Assembly (NCBI GenBank): GCA_014773175.1 | Contig: VXCM01002104.1 | Coordinates: forward strand, 1 to 64,000 | DNA: 64,000 nucleotides | Direction of reading: 5' to 3' | Source of the DNA: Lucifuga dentata | Lineage: Eukaryota; Chordata; Actinopteri; Ophidiiformes; Bythitidae | Shown: piece by piece, positions 1 to 11,205 of the stretch | How the letters are laid out: the number at the start of each line of letters is the position of its first letter | How positions within the stretch are numbered: position 1 is the first letter of the stretch | The notes under the pieces: generated by a model | What the model was told of the DNA's origin: nothing | The model's input: only the letters and a program-made list of their open reading frames with translations | The model's database searches: none | Translations under genes and position numbers: made by a program

Positions 1-60
1 TATTCGGGCTTGGGACCGGCACAAGGAGGACACTGGCTTGTGCCCCCTTGAGGCTGCATT
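1..60 (-). repeat. Probable end of a dispersed retroelement, cut by the window edge
   Basis: Read on the minus strand, this edge sequence contains the phrase GGTCCCAAGCCCG, which I associate from memory with the 3' part of a non-LTR retroelement common in teleost genomes. No coding domain is visible and the element runs off the window. Family assignment is a guess. Confidence 0.3.
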
Positions 61-237
61 TGTCATCACAACAAACAATACTGCAAATAGAGACCAAGAG
101 TTGTTCCTCATCTTATTTTTGTGTCTGGTCTTACTACCTGCAAATAAGTAATATACAAGCGCGCACAGAGCGGGGTGGGTGNTACTTGGTCTGAGCCACT
201 GCCCCATAAAATGAGGGGCCCTATCTTGTCAATCAGT

Positions 238-263
238 ATTCTATTCTATTCTATTCTATTCTA
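238..263. repeat. (ATTCT)n microsatellite
   Basis: About five tandem copies of a five-base unit (ATTCT), followed by AT-rich unique sequence. The bases between here and the U5 gene (264-680) are AT-rich and show no gene. Confidence 0.9.
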
Positions 264-680
264 ATAATAATTTAAATGGATTTTATGCCACATGTTGGCA
301 ATCAGTAATATATTGATTAAATATGAAGGAAACACAGAACTCCTCAAAAAACATGTTAAAAATACACATTATTACCCACAGGAGAGAGCCCTTTCAACAT
401 ATTTGGCGCATGCATACGCCCTCTATCTTGTAATGGCCTGGTAACGGCTTTACAATTTGCTGACATATTTACAACGAAAGATTAAAAAAAATTAAACGAA
501 AGAGACTATACTAAGTCAAACAAAAAAAATATAGTTAACCCACATAAGTATTGACAGCGAAGTTCACATCACATGGAATATCTACTATTGTAGTTACATT
601 GAAAGTATTCTATCCATACGTCCTAAATCACTTGCATAAGTTGCAGCTAAATAGCATTTCTTTTTTTTCCACAGAAAAAG

Positions 681-797
681 AAGCTCTGCTGATAAGCAGA
701 GCATCAAAAAATTAGTTGAAACTCATAATGTTCCTCTCCACGGAAATCTTTAGTAAAAGGCGAAAGATTTATACGATCTGAAGAGAAACATGAGTGT
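681..797 (-). ncRNA. rnu5: U5 spliceosomal snRNA
   Basis: U5 snRNA is the core RNA of the U5 snRNP; its loop I holds the exon ends during both steps of splicing. Reading the minus strand from 797, the sequence follows vertebrate U5: a 5' stem, TTTCTCTTCAG, ATCGTATAAATC, then the invariant loop I region CGCCTTTTACTAAAG, TTTCCGTGGAGAGGAAC, an Sm site AATTTTTTGA (about 704-713) and a 3' stem-loop (683-690 pairs with 695-702). The length of about 117 nt matches the usual 116. The 5' stem differs in sequence from human (ACTCAT here) but its partner strand changes with it (ATGAGT), so pairing is kept. That argues for a working gene rather than a pseudogene. No poly-A tail follows, and a snRNA promoter lies upstream. 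Confidence 0.93.
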
Positions 798-843
798 ACT
801 GAAACTTTAACCAGCAAACGGAGCAGGTCATTCTCCGACATAG

Positions 844-861
844 CGTTTACACTGACGGTGA
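844..861 (-). promoter_or_regulatory. Proximal sequence element (PSE) of the U5 gene
   Basis: On the minus strand this reads TCACCGTCAGTGTAAACG, close to the vertebrate snRNA PSE pattern TCACC-N-T-N-A-N5-AAA-N-G. It lies 47-64 bases upstream of the inferred U5 start, the normal position for binding of the SNAPc complex. No TATA box follows at -25, as expected for an RNA polymerase II snRNA gene. Confidence 0.82.
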
Positions 862-1002
862 TAAAACACTAAAACATGTATATGTTTTTTTTAAAATCCA
901 TGACAGATATAACATCGAACATAATCTATACATGAAAATGTAGTATCATGTAATGTAATATCTATATTACGACGGTGGTTTAAAAGAATTTGGTACATTA
1001 CG

Positions 1003-1020
1003 CGCAGTGCACGATGGGTA
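1003..1020 (-). promoter_or_regulatory. Staf/ZNF143-like distal element of the U5 gene
   Basis: The minus strand reads TACCCATCGTGCACTGCG, close to the Staf/SBF (ZNF143) consensus with its CCCA and TGCA cores. Its position, about 206-223 bases upstream of the U5 start, is where vertebrate snRNA distal enhancers sit. A weak octamer-like TGCATTTA follows at 1031-1038. Confidence 0.7.
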
Positions 1021-1063
1021 GGGCAACAAGTGCATTTATTGCTCGCACACAAAAAAAGGCTTA

Positions 1064-1100
1064 GCAAGCAACGTAAAAGCTAAGCCTTTACGTTGCTTGC
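1064..1100. repeat. Perfect 14-bp inverted repeat, 9-nt loop
   Basis: GCAAGCAACGTAAA (1064-1077) is followed after nine bases by its exact reverse complement (1087-1100). It lies just beyond the U5 distal element. It could be a small transposon core or a cruciform-prone site; no function can be assigned. Confidence 0.85.
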
Positions 1101-2317
1101 TTGAATCCGGACAGAATGACCTACAAATAGAAATTAACTATTTAATAGTGCATTTGTATATAGAATGGAAATATAGTTGTGATAAAAATACTGGTGTCGA
1201 AACACGCATGCGCATCTCGCGTGACGAGGAGAATGCAAAGCAAAGAGGTCCCCCTGCCCCGGTTACTTTTTTCTTTCATAAAACGGCCATAGAATGAAAT
1301 AGAAATAATGAAGCATAAACTGATAAGACCGTGACTGTGTTAAATAGTGGGTGAATTTATTAAACACAGGTACATTCATTCCATTAGAAGGTGGTCATCG
1401 AGCTCGTCCAAAAGCAAAGAACTTTACTTGTTTCCTCATTCACTTCATAGCATGGAGAGCGCATGCGTACAATGAGAATGGCCTTCCGTATAGTGGTAAA
1501 TGGTTGTGTATCTGCATATGCCTCTCTCCGACTTTTCAAATGGTGATTTGCTGGTTAAAATTCCAATAACTCAGATTCTCAAAATATTTTCATTTTACAG
1601 CAGTCTCTTTTGTAAAGAATGCGTATTAGAAAAATTGATTTGGGTGATACTGCAATGTTTTCTTCTGCTTTGAAAAAAATGTCATGACACATCTTTAGTG
1701 ACTTTTAACATTGATGAGGTTTATTTGTGGTAATGCCACACATTCTTATAATAAAATCTGAAAAATTACAAAAGGTGAAACCATATTGTTATGAGCATAT
1801 TTTCCTAATACCAATCTTCAAAAACATGGCACACATAATAATCATTATTAGATACATAACAGAAAAATGGCAGTTTTGTGCAAATATTTAATCAACAATA
1901 CTGGATGTATCAACAAGTGGGCAGGATATTCTGTTTAAAAAAGTAAACCAAGGAATCAGCTCATAAGTGCATGTTCCATGCAGTTTCACTCTGAACTCGT
2001 GCCGTTTGATTTCATTTTCTTCCGTTTATCAAAAACACTACAAATCAGAACAGGGCAATAACCTGTAGTTTTGTGGTAAACCCCTTTTGTTGGTAGATTT
2101 TATTAATGTTACATACTACTATTTAGCAGCAAGACCTCGAGCTGTACTCAGGCCTTAATTCCACAAAAGAGGAGGTTTCAACTTTGGCCTGTATGGTTAT
2201 AGTTGTTGTCTTGGTCCTTCTACATCCACAGGATTGATTTCATGTTTTCTTTTGGTCAACTCTTCAAATATAAATATAAGTCAATATGTTAATATAAAAG
2301 TAAGGCAGGTTTTCAGT
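1101..2317. other. Intergenic DNA, no gene seen
   Basis: AT-rich sequence with only short open frames and no recognisable exon. The GC-richer patch at 1200-1260 contains CATGCGC (an NRF1-like core) but nothing else supports a promoter. A TA run sits at 2324-2341. Confidence 0.6.
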
Positions 2318-2323
2318 TTTATT
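2318..2323 (-). other. Candidate mfsd13a polyadenylation signal
   Basis: AATAAA on the minus strand, 289 bases beyond the mfsd13a stop codon. It would give a 3' untranslated region of about 0.3 kb. Another AATAAA lies farther downstream near 1723, so a longer 3' end is possible. Confidence 0.5.
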
Positions 2324-2611
2324 TATATATATATATATATATTTTTTTTAATATTTCATGCTCTTCCCAGTGAGAGTTTTCAACCTAATTTTCATATTTC
2401 GCTGTAGACGGAGCCACATATTGTGTGACTCCCTCTTCTAAAGGCTGCAGTATTTCAAGTCCTTGCACAGCAGGCTGAGCTGCAGTTGCTCTTGGATGTA
2501 GATATCCGAGCAGTTTGCTACCCAAAATCTTCATCTATTCAATTCTTAAAGAAATTACAAAACAAACTATAAAAAAATGTCTGTGTGCAACTTCATCCTG
2601 CTTTATGAAGT

Positions 2612-5600
2612 TCATATGGCCTTGATGTCGATGAGGTGGCCATGCTGGGCCCCCTGTCTTAGGGTTTTGATGCCTTGCAGCTTACGCCCGTGAAGTGTGA
2701 AGCGTGACCAGGCAGCCAGCTGGAGCAGGGCACAGGTGATAGGCACAAACACCAGCATGTAGAAACAGCCCAGGCGCAGTGGCGGAGTCCCTGAGCCAGA
2801 GGAAACATCATGCACCAAAACCAGAGAGTCCTTCACGGGTTCAAAAATATCATAGCCTGAGGAGCAGAAATTGATATTTAAAAACAAACAAACAAAACAA
2901 AAAAAAAACAAAAACGTGTCTTACATGAGTGTAAACTGGTAAAAGCATCTGGTCATATATATCCATACTTCAATATTCAGTCTGAGTGTTTGTATTTGCC
3001 ATGTCTGCACCTGTATAAGCACACAGCAGCCAGGTGCCAATGAGTGGAGCAAATGTCTGGCCAGGTTTGGTCAACAAGGCAACCATCCCAAAGAGAAGTG
3101 CGGAGGCAGCCTGCTGACGTCGGTTCACCACAAAGTCCTCGTCCACCAGATCAGAGATGACCAGATTCAGTAGCTTGCACGTCCCCTCAGTAAATACTCG
3201 GTTACTAGAGAAAACAGAAGTCAAGTTAAGGTCTTCATCTTCAACAATGGTGAGTCCTATAACAGGAAACTGCAGCCATATGTGAACAATTATCAATGAA
3301 AGATGCTGTCTCTCAGGTGAGGAAAAGAGTTTGGATATGTTTGTGTAAATATCGCAACTATTATATCAGTGTGATCAGTTGATATGTGTTGTATAACCTT
3401 AGTTTTAAAGTTTGAGAAAGACATAAAAGCATTGATACATATTGACATCTGATATGACTAACCAGACTCCATCAGGGTTTGACTGGCTATTGAGAATAAT
3501 CAAAACAACAGTGAGGGAAATCACATAATACAACAACAGCAAATGGACACGACCCTTTCAGCAATGAGCTTGACTGTGAAAACAATTTCATGTAGGACCA
3601 GAGCAAACGGAAAACAATGAGCTCTCAACATCATTAAACAGCACATTTGCAAAGATCAGTGACAGTCCGAATAAATACTTGCTTGCTCTCAGACGCAGAG
3701 GTTGAAATTAACACAATATTTGGATACTGAATATGACAGTTTCTGATTTAACCTTTGAAAATGGCTGCGGCAGAAAGCTGACATGCTGATGTGTGTTTGT
3801 GTGTTCAGCCTTGGAAGCAATGACCACACACAAAAAAACAAAACAAAACAAAAAAANAAAAAAAAAAAAACAAGCTATCACACATCTGTTCCCTGATGTG
3901 CATGTGCGCATGTCATACCTAGCGATGAAGATGCACAGCAGATAAATGTGGTCAGCCCCTGCCAGCAGCATAGCCACACTAAGGCCCAGTTTGAGCATGA
4001 ATAGCCAGCGGATAACCTGGTAAACCCCATAGCGCTGGCACAGTGTCAGGAAATATAAGTTGTTCAGGTGGGGGGCAATGTAAGAGATCCCTAAATGGAA
4101 GCAAAGCAGAGCAGCATTAAACAAAAAAACAAAAAAAAACAAACAAAAAAAAAAAACTATAAAACAAAAGAGTAATCATCTCAAGGAGATGAATTTTCAA
4201 AAAACTCAGTCCAAATTACTTTTTTTCTCCACAATGCCCACCTCTAATTTTACCACAACTGGATGAGGAACCATTTGGGCTTTTTTTTTTCTTCCCCTTT
4301 CTCTGCTTACCTAGTAGGATAGAACCCATAGAGGCAGATATATTGTCAGACAGGAGATGCTCCAGGAAAAGAGGGAAGAAGTTGCTGTTGAAATGGCAGT
4401 GAAACACCTGAAGAGGGAGCAGAGCATATAACAGAATGTAACTGTATAGAGTAGCAACTTCTACTCTGCCTGGTACTGAGAGACAGACAGACAGACAGAC
4501 AGACAGAGAGAGAGAGAGAGAGAAAAAAAACACTCTCAACCTATTTCTCTGAAATCCACTCTACAATGGGACTAGTTTCATTAACTGGGAAATCACTGTA
4601 TTAGAATGATTTTGAAAAATCTACACAAGACTGGCAGACAAGTCTGTTGACAGCAGGGTTATTCAGTTATGTAATAGTTTTCACATCAGAAGCTACCAAA
4701 ATGACAAATGGTGTGGACAGATACTTACTGGAAAGAGCATGAAAGTGCTTGGCTTGCATGTGTTTTTTTGTTTTTTTTCTGTTTGACCCCTGCTAAATCC
4801 TGCTTCTCTATTTCTTATCTATGCATGTTTTTATAGCACATCCATTGTGTATACCATACACATATTTACCTGTACAAGGTTCATTGAAGCAAACCACATG
4901 AAGTTTCTGTGTTTGGAAAGCTGCCTGAGATATTGTCCAATAGTGACAGGTTTTTCTGGGTGGGTCAGTGGAGCATGACCAACACTTAGTCTGGGACAGA
5001 AGAAAATGAATTGAGACAGCAGTGAGACAGATAGGACAGCATCGTCCAACAATATCTCAAAGAAAGGTATCTGCAATTTCCAAAGAAATAAAATCATTAC
5101 TCTTTGAGCATCAGGGTCTCATTCTGTCTTGGCTGGACTTCTTTTTGGAAACGACATTGTAGCAGCCGGGACACTAAAAAAAATCCCAAGATGGAAAAAG
5201 CCGCCAGTGTCACACAAAAGAGACGGAAGGAGTAGAAATCCTCCTTGTCCCAGAAGGAGTAGGACAAAAATACAGAGATTGAGCCCAAAGCGCTGAAGAC
5301 AGAACAATGGAAGTTAAGGCGTGTGCGGTCAGTGGCGGCAACAGCAAGGTCGGCCAGCAGGGCGCTATGGTTGAGGTCCACCATAGTGAGGAAGCCATCG
5401 TAAAGACACAGGCACAGCAGGAACTGCAGGCCCGGCCTGGCCCACGCCACCCAGAAAGCAAGGAAGGACAGAGCAAAGAGGGGCCCATTCCTGGAGAGTG
5501 CCTTCAGGCGCTTCAGCACCACCTCTGGAGATGTGATCTGGGAGCCTGTCCTGAGGAAAGTCACAAAACAAAAAAAATAAAAAGGAAAACCATCTACTAA

Positions 5601-6527
5601 AGACACAAGGACTGATACTGATAACAAAGTAACTTCATGGGTACAAATGGATGGTTTCAACACAGGTCATGTCTTCTTCAAATGCAATGACTTACATTCA
5701 TGCATTTTAATCAAATATGCTGAATAACATCTTAAGAACAATATGATTTTCCAAGCGTCAGTTATCTGATTTGAACTGTATTTGGCCTTGAGCTCAAAAA
5801 AGAAAGAAAGAGATCGACACCATTATTGATAACTGAGGCTTACAGAAAAACAAACATTTTAAATGACCAGTGTTTTATTGGAAAAAAAGTGGGAAGCAGA
5901 GAGGATGGAGAAACAGAAACTTACTGAGGAGAGCTGAGGAGGGAGTGGTCGCTCAGCCAGCCAAACAGAGGGTCATTCAGACTGTTCCATATGAGGAACA
6001 CAGTCTGTGGACAGACAAAGAGGAAAAGCAGAGCACCAGATTTATAATTTATACCGATCAGGCTTCTTAGAGTTATGATGAACAATGAAGACAACATGAC
6101 ATGTAGTTTTCCACATCTAAACAAAGATCTATAATTGTAATTGGAACAAGTTCTTGTGGTTAAACTGATGATTATGTACTGTACATTCTGTTACTGTCAG
6201 GTCTCATGTGAACACAAGGTGGCTCTAACAAACCCCTGTTACATCTCACCAGGACTGGGTGGTAAATTAGTGCTAAATTTCAAGTCTGGACTACAAGTCA
6301 GAATTTAGACCTCATTTCCTACTGACACCCTCGAGAACTGTGGATGCAAGTTTCCTCTTACTCACCTCCCCCACCCAGAAGGAGGTCTTATCAATTTTGT
6401 AGATGGACACAAATGTCTCCACATAGTACAGCAGGAACACATTGTGGAGGATGGATGTGAACAAGGCCAGAGAACCATAGAGTAGCGCAGTAGAGAAGAT
6501 GCCTTTCCAGCAGACACTCCTGCCCAT
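2612..6527 (-). CDS. mfsd13a: MFSD13A (TMEM180), major facilitator superfamily membrane protein
   Basis: Eight coding exons on the minus strand: 6527-6366, 6004-5925, 5550-5101, 4990-4870, 4407-4311, 4090-3919, 3204-3011 and 2856-2612. All introns are GT-AG (the exon 3 donor is the weaker GTAATG) and all phases agree. The product is 506 aa against about 517 in human. It is a polytopic plasma-membrane protein of the major facilitator superfamily, related to the sugar/cation symporter branch; its substrate is unknown. Recognisable stretches are [15 protein letters not shown] near residue 30, [14 protein letters not shown] near 60 (a typical MFS loop after helix 2), [15 protein letters not shown] near 120, [20 protein letters not shown] near 275, [15 protein letters not shown] after 360 and [13 protein letters not shown] near 460. 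The start at 6527 is the one that gives the conserved N-terminus; a tiny upstream ORF (ATG-GGG-TGG-TGA) precedes it in the leader. The loop between exons 3 and 4 is shorter than in human. Confidence 0.94.
4479..4522. repeat. (GACA)n(GA)n microsatellite
   Basis: Tandem GACA units run into GA units inside an intron of mfsd13a, just upstream (in gene direction) of exon 5. Confidence 0.9.
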
Positions 6528-6622
6528 TCTTCTTTCTCAGTCACTCTGCTCCGTCTTTTCTCTCTGCCAAGCTGCAGTCATCTCATGGCCTGGCCGACCC
6601 AGTGTCACCACCCCATCGTAGC
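6528..6622 (-). other. 5' untranslated part of mfsd13a start exon
   Basis: A good acceptor (TTTTGCAG) ends at 6623 on the minus strand, so the first coding exon carries about 95 bases of leader before the ATG. This implies at least one further upstream, non-coding exon. Confidence 0.7.
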
Positions 6623-9364
6623 CTGCAAAAACACAGCACAAGGGGACAAAGTTATTAAAGTACAAATTCTTAAGGTTGGTTTTTATTTTGCCACCAAGTG
6701 AGGGATTCATTCTTTCACCTTGATACATGTCGCTGTTTAAGCGAGGACCCTCTGAATATGGCTAACACCTTTTCAGAGTTTCTAAGTTTGAAAGTTTCTA
6801 CTGCAACATCTCCAGGTCACATCTCAGCACGAGCAACCCAAAATAATATCAAGATTACAGCCTCTGTCTTTGCACAGACTTTGAACAGACCAGAGGGGAG
6901 CTGTTTTCATAGCAATAGTACACTAAGTACCTGTTATTTCACCCTAGGCTAATTGTTTCTTGCTTCTCTGCCCCAAATTCAGCTGAGCAGTGTGTGTATG
7001 TGTGTGGTGTGTGTGTGTGTCATTCTAACTTTCCTCAGTCATTTTTACGACCAGTCTTGTTACAATCCTCCTTCACTGTCCCTATAAAGGCCTGGTATAG
7101 TTGACACAGTAACAAAAGGAGAGGCGTTTTCAGGTCTTTTTCATGTCTTCTTTTCAGGTGTGTTGCTTTCATTGTCCTTTATTATCAGGTGTCATATTCA
7201 ACACTGCATTGTGGCGTTTTGTTCTGGGCCAAAGTGAATGTGCTGTGTTTTAACAATAACAGGCATGTAAATAGCTTATAGCCTAATGAATTAATTAGTC
7301 CTAAGTGCTAAAGGGCACAACAAATCTGATTTTATTTAAGTCTAAAAAAAACAACAAAAAAGAAAAAAGCTTTAGCTTTAAAAAAAAAAACATCACCATG
7401 TTGTTTCCACATCACATTTCCTTGTCAACTATTGACTTTTTGATTCAGTTGCATTATCATATGTTCGTTTTGAAGCCTAAGGTGCTCTCTTGCACATAGC
7501 ATTAGGTGGGCTTACATGACAAAAAATTCCCTTGAATATAACAACAAGAGTCTTATTTCACACCACACTCCCACAAGCTTAGACTCGTCTGACCTACTGA
7601 TTTGCTCTCACATCCTGGGAGGAGAAACCCATAAAACACTTCACAATAACAATGTCTCAAGGAACTGTGATACTTCAGTCAGACCCAACCAGAATATAGT
7701 GTTTAGGCACAGCTGCTAAATCTCAACTTCATATGTAGTGGGATCACAGCAAGATAACATACCTCCAAAAAAAAAAAGAAAATAAGAAAAAGAAAAAAAA
7801 ACTGAATAAAGATTTTAAAAAAAATACTCCATGGAGTGCAGCAATGTGATCTCTCTCATCATGCCCCTATCAGATCCAAGCAGGGAAGCAGGATGACTCT
7901 AAACTGGCTGCACTATATCACATCTCACTCATATCTTTTTATATCACAAGTGGTCTACTTGTGAAGAAGCAGCAGAGCAGGACTAAGATTTACAAACATC
8001 CTCCGCTCAGCCTGTACAGTTACAGAGATGTCTCCACTTGCGGAGAGGTTCCTTGGCAGAAAAACCTGACTCAATGTCTGTGCATCTGTTGTAATGACTC
8101 TGACAGCCAGAGTGCTTTAACTGAACTGGAGCAGAGCTGGTGATAACTGATCTCATCAAAGATCAACAGAACGGAAACCTGAACACAACAAAAAGCATCC
8201 AGTGATCAGGTTGATATTATTTCAATTATCTCTTGCTACACAGCTTTAGATTCCAGTATCATTCATAAATCTAATACAAATGCTCAATGTTGCAAAAATG
8301 CGATGTCTCATCAGCATTAACTATTTAGCTGCTGGTTTGCAGCTTGTAATCAGGTAACTGGGGCTGCAACTATTTACATTAAAGATTAATATGCTGTATT
8401 TTGTGATCAATTAATTAAATATTTAATGTACAAGCGCTCAAAAAAAAAAAAAAAAAAAAAAAAATTTCCTGCCACAACTTTCCAGAACTCCAGGTAATTC
8501 TCATTTACTTGTTTTGTCCAAACAACACTGGATAAGAATCCATACGTTAATAAAGCCAAAAATAAAGATATATTCCTAATATTAAAATAAAGATATATTA
8601 AGATATTTTCCTCCCTGTTGAGTGAAACATTCATCCATTCTCTATATTCGCTTACCTGTACCTCCAGTTTTGGGGAGGACATCAACGTGCTCCTCTACAC
8701 TAGACTAATCTATCGAGGCCAACGCCTAAAATTAATTGCTACAAAGTTTATCTCGTGTAGAACTTAAAAACAGAATCTGCAAAGTAACGAGTAACTACTG
8801 GCATTATATAAATGCTTTGATTAAAAAGTATAATACCTCCTTCTGTAATGTAGTGGATTAGTAGAAAGTGGAACAACATGGAAACACTCAAAACCGACTA
8901 ACTACATTACATAAATACAGTTTATTCCTTCCTTTATTTCCTGTTACTGTTACGTTGCAACCAAACAGGAATAAGGTATAAAGCGATACAAAGCAAAGAG
9001 GAAAAGAAACAACTGGGAGAAGTTGCTTCACTTGAAAAATGTCGCTAATTCGCCATCTCGCAGGGATACTACCAACTGGTTAGTGGTTACCATTACTAGC
9101 TTAGATTACGATGTTCGGTTATATACTGACTCTACCATTAAAGCTCCAGCTAACACACCCACATGTTGTGCAATGTACTACCCACGACAGCTAACACGAA
9201 TCTCGCTGTCTAAATGAGTTTATCCGCCGAGCTACGTCTAACAGTTAGCACTAGCATGCAGCTAGCAGGTTAACGGTATAAATAAGTGGTGATGATTAAA
9301 GTTACCGCGCGTTTCAGTGTCAAATCAAATTACATTGATAAATGACTGAAACAACGTTACATAC
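6623..9364 (-). other. Probable mfsd13a leader intron, no gene seen
   Basis: About 2.7 kb without a recognisable exon on either strand. It holds a GT run near 6993-7020, several poly-A stretches near 7350-7400, 7770-7800 and 8440-8464, and otherwise unique AT-rich DNA. Confidence 0.5.
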
Positions 9365-9600
9365 CAGCAAAGGAGGATAAAAACCAGGATAAAAAAAATC
9401 GTGTTTAGCTCGTTGGGAAGTTAACCTGTTGGCTCTCTTGCTCGAAAGCTGTGTTTTAAGACAAACGAACAGAGCGACAGCACCGGACAGACCACGTCAT
9501 AACAACCGATTACTCACAACCGTCACGAGTCACGACTCCACTGGATTTCTGAAGGGATTTCCCAGGTCGCTTTTTTGAGAACACAGCGCCACCCAGCGAC
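9081..9600. promoter_or_regulatory. Probable promoter region, rich in GCTAAC/GTTAGC motifs
   Basis: This stretch has more CpG than its surroundings and repeated short motifs: GCTAAC near 9150 and 9190, GTTAGC near 9243, GCTAGC near 9262, and GTTAAC near 9269. It also holds a CRE-like ACGTCA near 9494. It lies upstream of the candidate mfsd13a leader and between mfsd13a and sema4g, which point away from each other. Confidence 0.4.
9365..9460 (-). other. Candidate non-coding first exon of mfsd13a
   Basis: On the minus strand a donor CTG|GTATGT lies at 9365/9364, preceded by leader-like sequence and by the most CpG-rich DNA in this part of the window. The upstream limit is arbitrary. Transcript data are needed to confirm it. 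Confidence 0.4.
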
Positions 9601-9992
9601 GCTAAGGTGACTAGCTTGTTGTTGAGTTTTATTTTGTGACAAACTTATCACAAAAATACGTAAATTGTGATAACATCTTTTACACAATAGAGTATCTTGT
9701 CTCTTCTCGCCAATTCTACACATAAAAAGTCTGCAACACTGCAATGCTTCGGTTTCAATCTCTCCAATAAACACAAATAGATAAAGCCTTTATACATTAA
9801 CCCCCTGAAGCCACATTGATCTCAAAGTGTTATTTTTAGGTTTTCATTGTGTATTTTTTAATTAGCTATCACTGACAACACATAAATAAATGGACAAGAC
9901 TTAAGTCTTCTTTTTCAATCAGTGTGTTATTTAAGCATCCCACGCAGAATCATTATCAGATATGATTTCAAAAAGTCTATGTACCTTGATGG

Positions 9993-10023
<31 letters not shown>
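9993..10023. repeat. (CAA)n microsatellite
   Basis: About ten tandem CAA units in the gap between mfsd13a and sema4g. Confidence 0.9.
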
Positions 10024-10526
10024 TACTGACAATGACATATATCACATTTGATAATCAGATGCTCCTGTCTGTTGTGTTGTTGTATTTCCATCTCTCATCC
10101 AGCAGGGGGAAGTCATGAAACATAGATCCCAAATATGCAGCTTTTTAGAGTTAGAAAACAGCATTTTCACATTAAAATGCAATTACAGTTTTCAGGTGAT
10201 CGCACAAAATTCTTACATGTCTCTACTTCCATTATTATATTTGTGGCACTCAGAAGTAAAAATAAACCGGTATTTTATTTCATTTTATTCTTTAATTACT
10301 CCGTCTTTTAAATGTTCCAGTTATATTCCTTTACGTACTGGGTTAGTTGTGGTACTTAAAATAAAAATTGATCTTATTGTACTTTTTCATTTTTTCCCCC
10401 TCCTCTTATATGGCAATTGTAGCTTATCTCTATATAACATAATATTATATAATTTATAATTTTAAATTCTCAGAGCTCAGTTTCGTGGATGTGGTATATG
10501 GACTATATATTTAGTGAGAAACACAT

Positions 10527-10529
10527 TGT

Positions 10530-10599
<70 letters not shown>
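10527..10599. repeat. (GT)n(GA)n compound microsatellite
   Basis: A GT run changes directly to a GA run with no interruption. A second tract of the same build lies at about 11147-11204. Confidence 0.92.
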
Positions 10600-10602
<3 letters not shown>

Positions 10603-10724
10603 TTTTTACGTAGCAGTGTATCTCTGCGCAGAGCAGATACAGTAGTTGTTCATCGCACAGAGGACGATCCAGCAGAGGACGATCCAGAGGATTTTTGGTT
10701 TAATTTATTCCAGAAAACAAGCAG
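10600..10724 (+). other. Candidate non-coding first exon of sema4g
   Basis: A consensus donor (AAGCAG|GTGAGA) ends this segment at 10724. sema4g needs an upstream leader exon because its start exon has a splice acceptor. The segment includes an exact tandem pair of CAGAGGACGATCCAG (10658-10672 and 10673-10687). The assignment rests only on the donor and the position; other exons in the next 4 kb are possible. Confidence 0.25.
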
Positions 10725-11141
10725 GTGAGATATTATTTCTTTCTACCATTGAGCCACGTTGTGTTTCTTCCACTTTTCCTATTCAAACACGTTTATCTGT
10801 ACGCAGGTGAAGGTGAATTAAGAGGGTGTGCTCTGTTTTGTTCTGTCGGTGCTGCAGTCGGACAGGTGCACGAGTGTACAAAAACGTTCCAAGCTGTGAC
10901 TCATTTCAGACTCATTTTTGCTAAAAGTCCATATTTTAAAATGTTAGGTATAACCTTACGGGGTTACAGGATTAAGGATTGTAAAATTTTCATCATAGTC
11001 AGTTTACTAGATCCATAACAAATTTCATAATTGTCTTCTTAAACCCACCAAGTTTTGCACGTTTTGCACGTTGCAAGTTTTGCAAGGCTGCACGGTTTCT
11101 GAAGTTATAAAATTATGGACAGAGTGGACAGTTTAGTTGCT

Positions 11142-11205
<64 letters not shown>

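Noticed and set aside
5307..5600. 97-codon frame on the plus strand
   Set aside because: Antisense shadow of mfsd13a exon 3.
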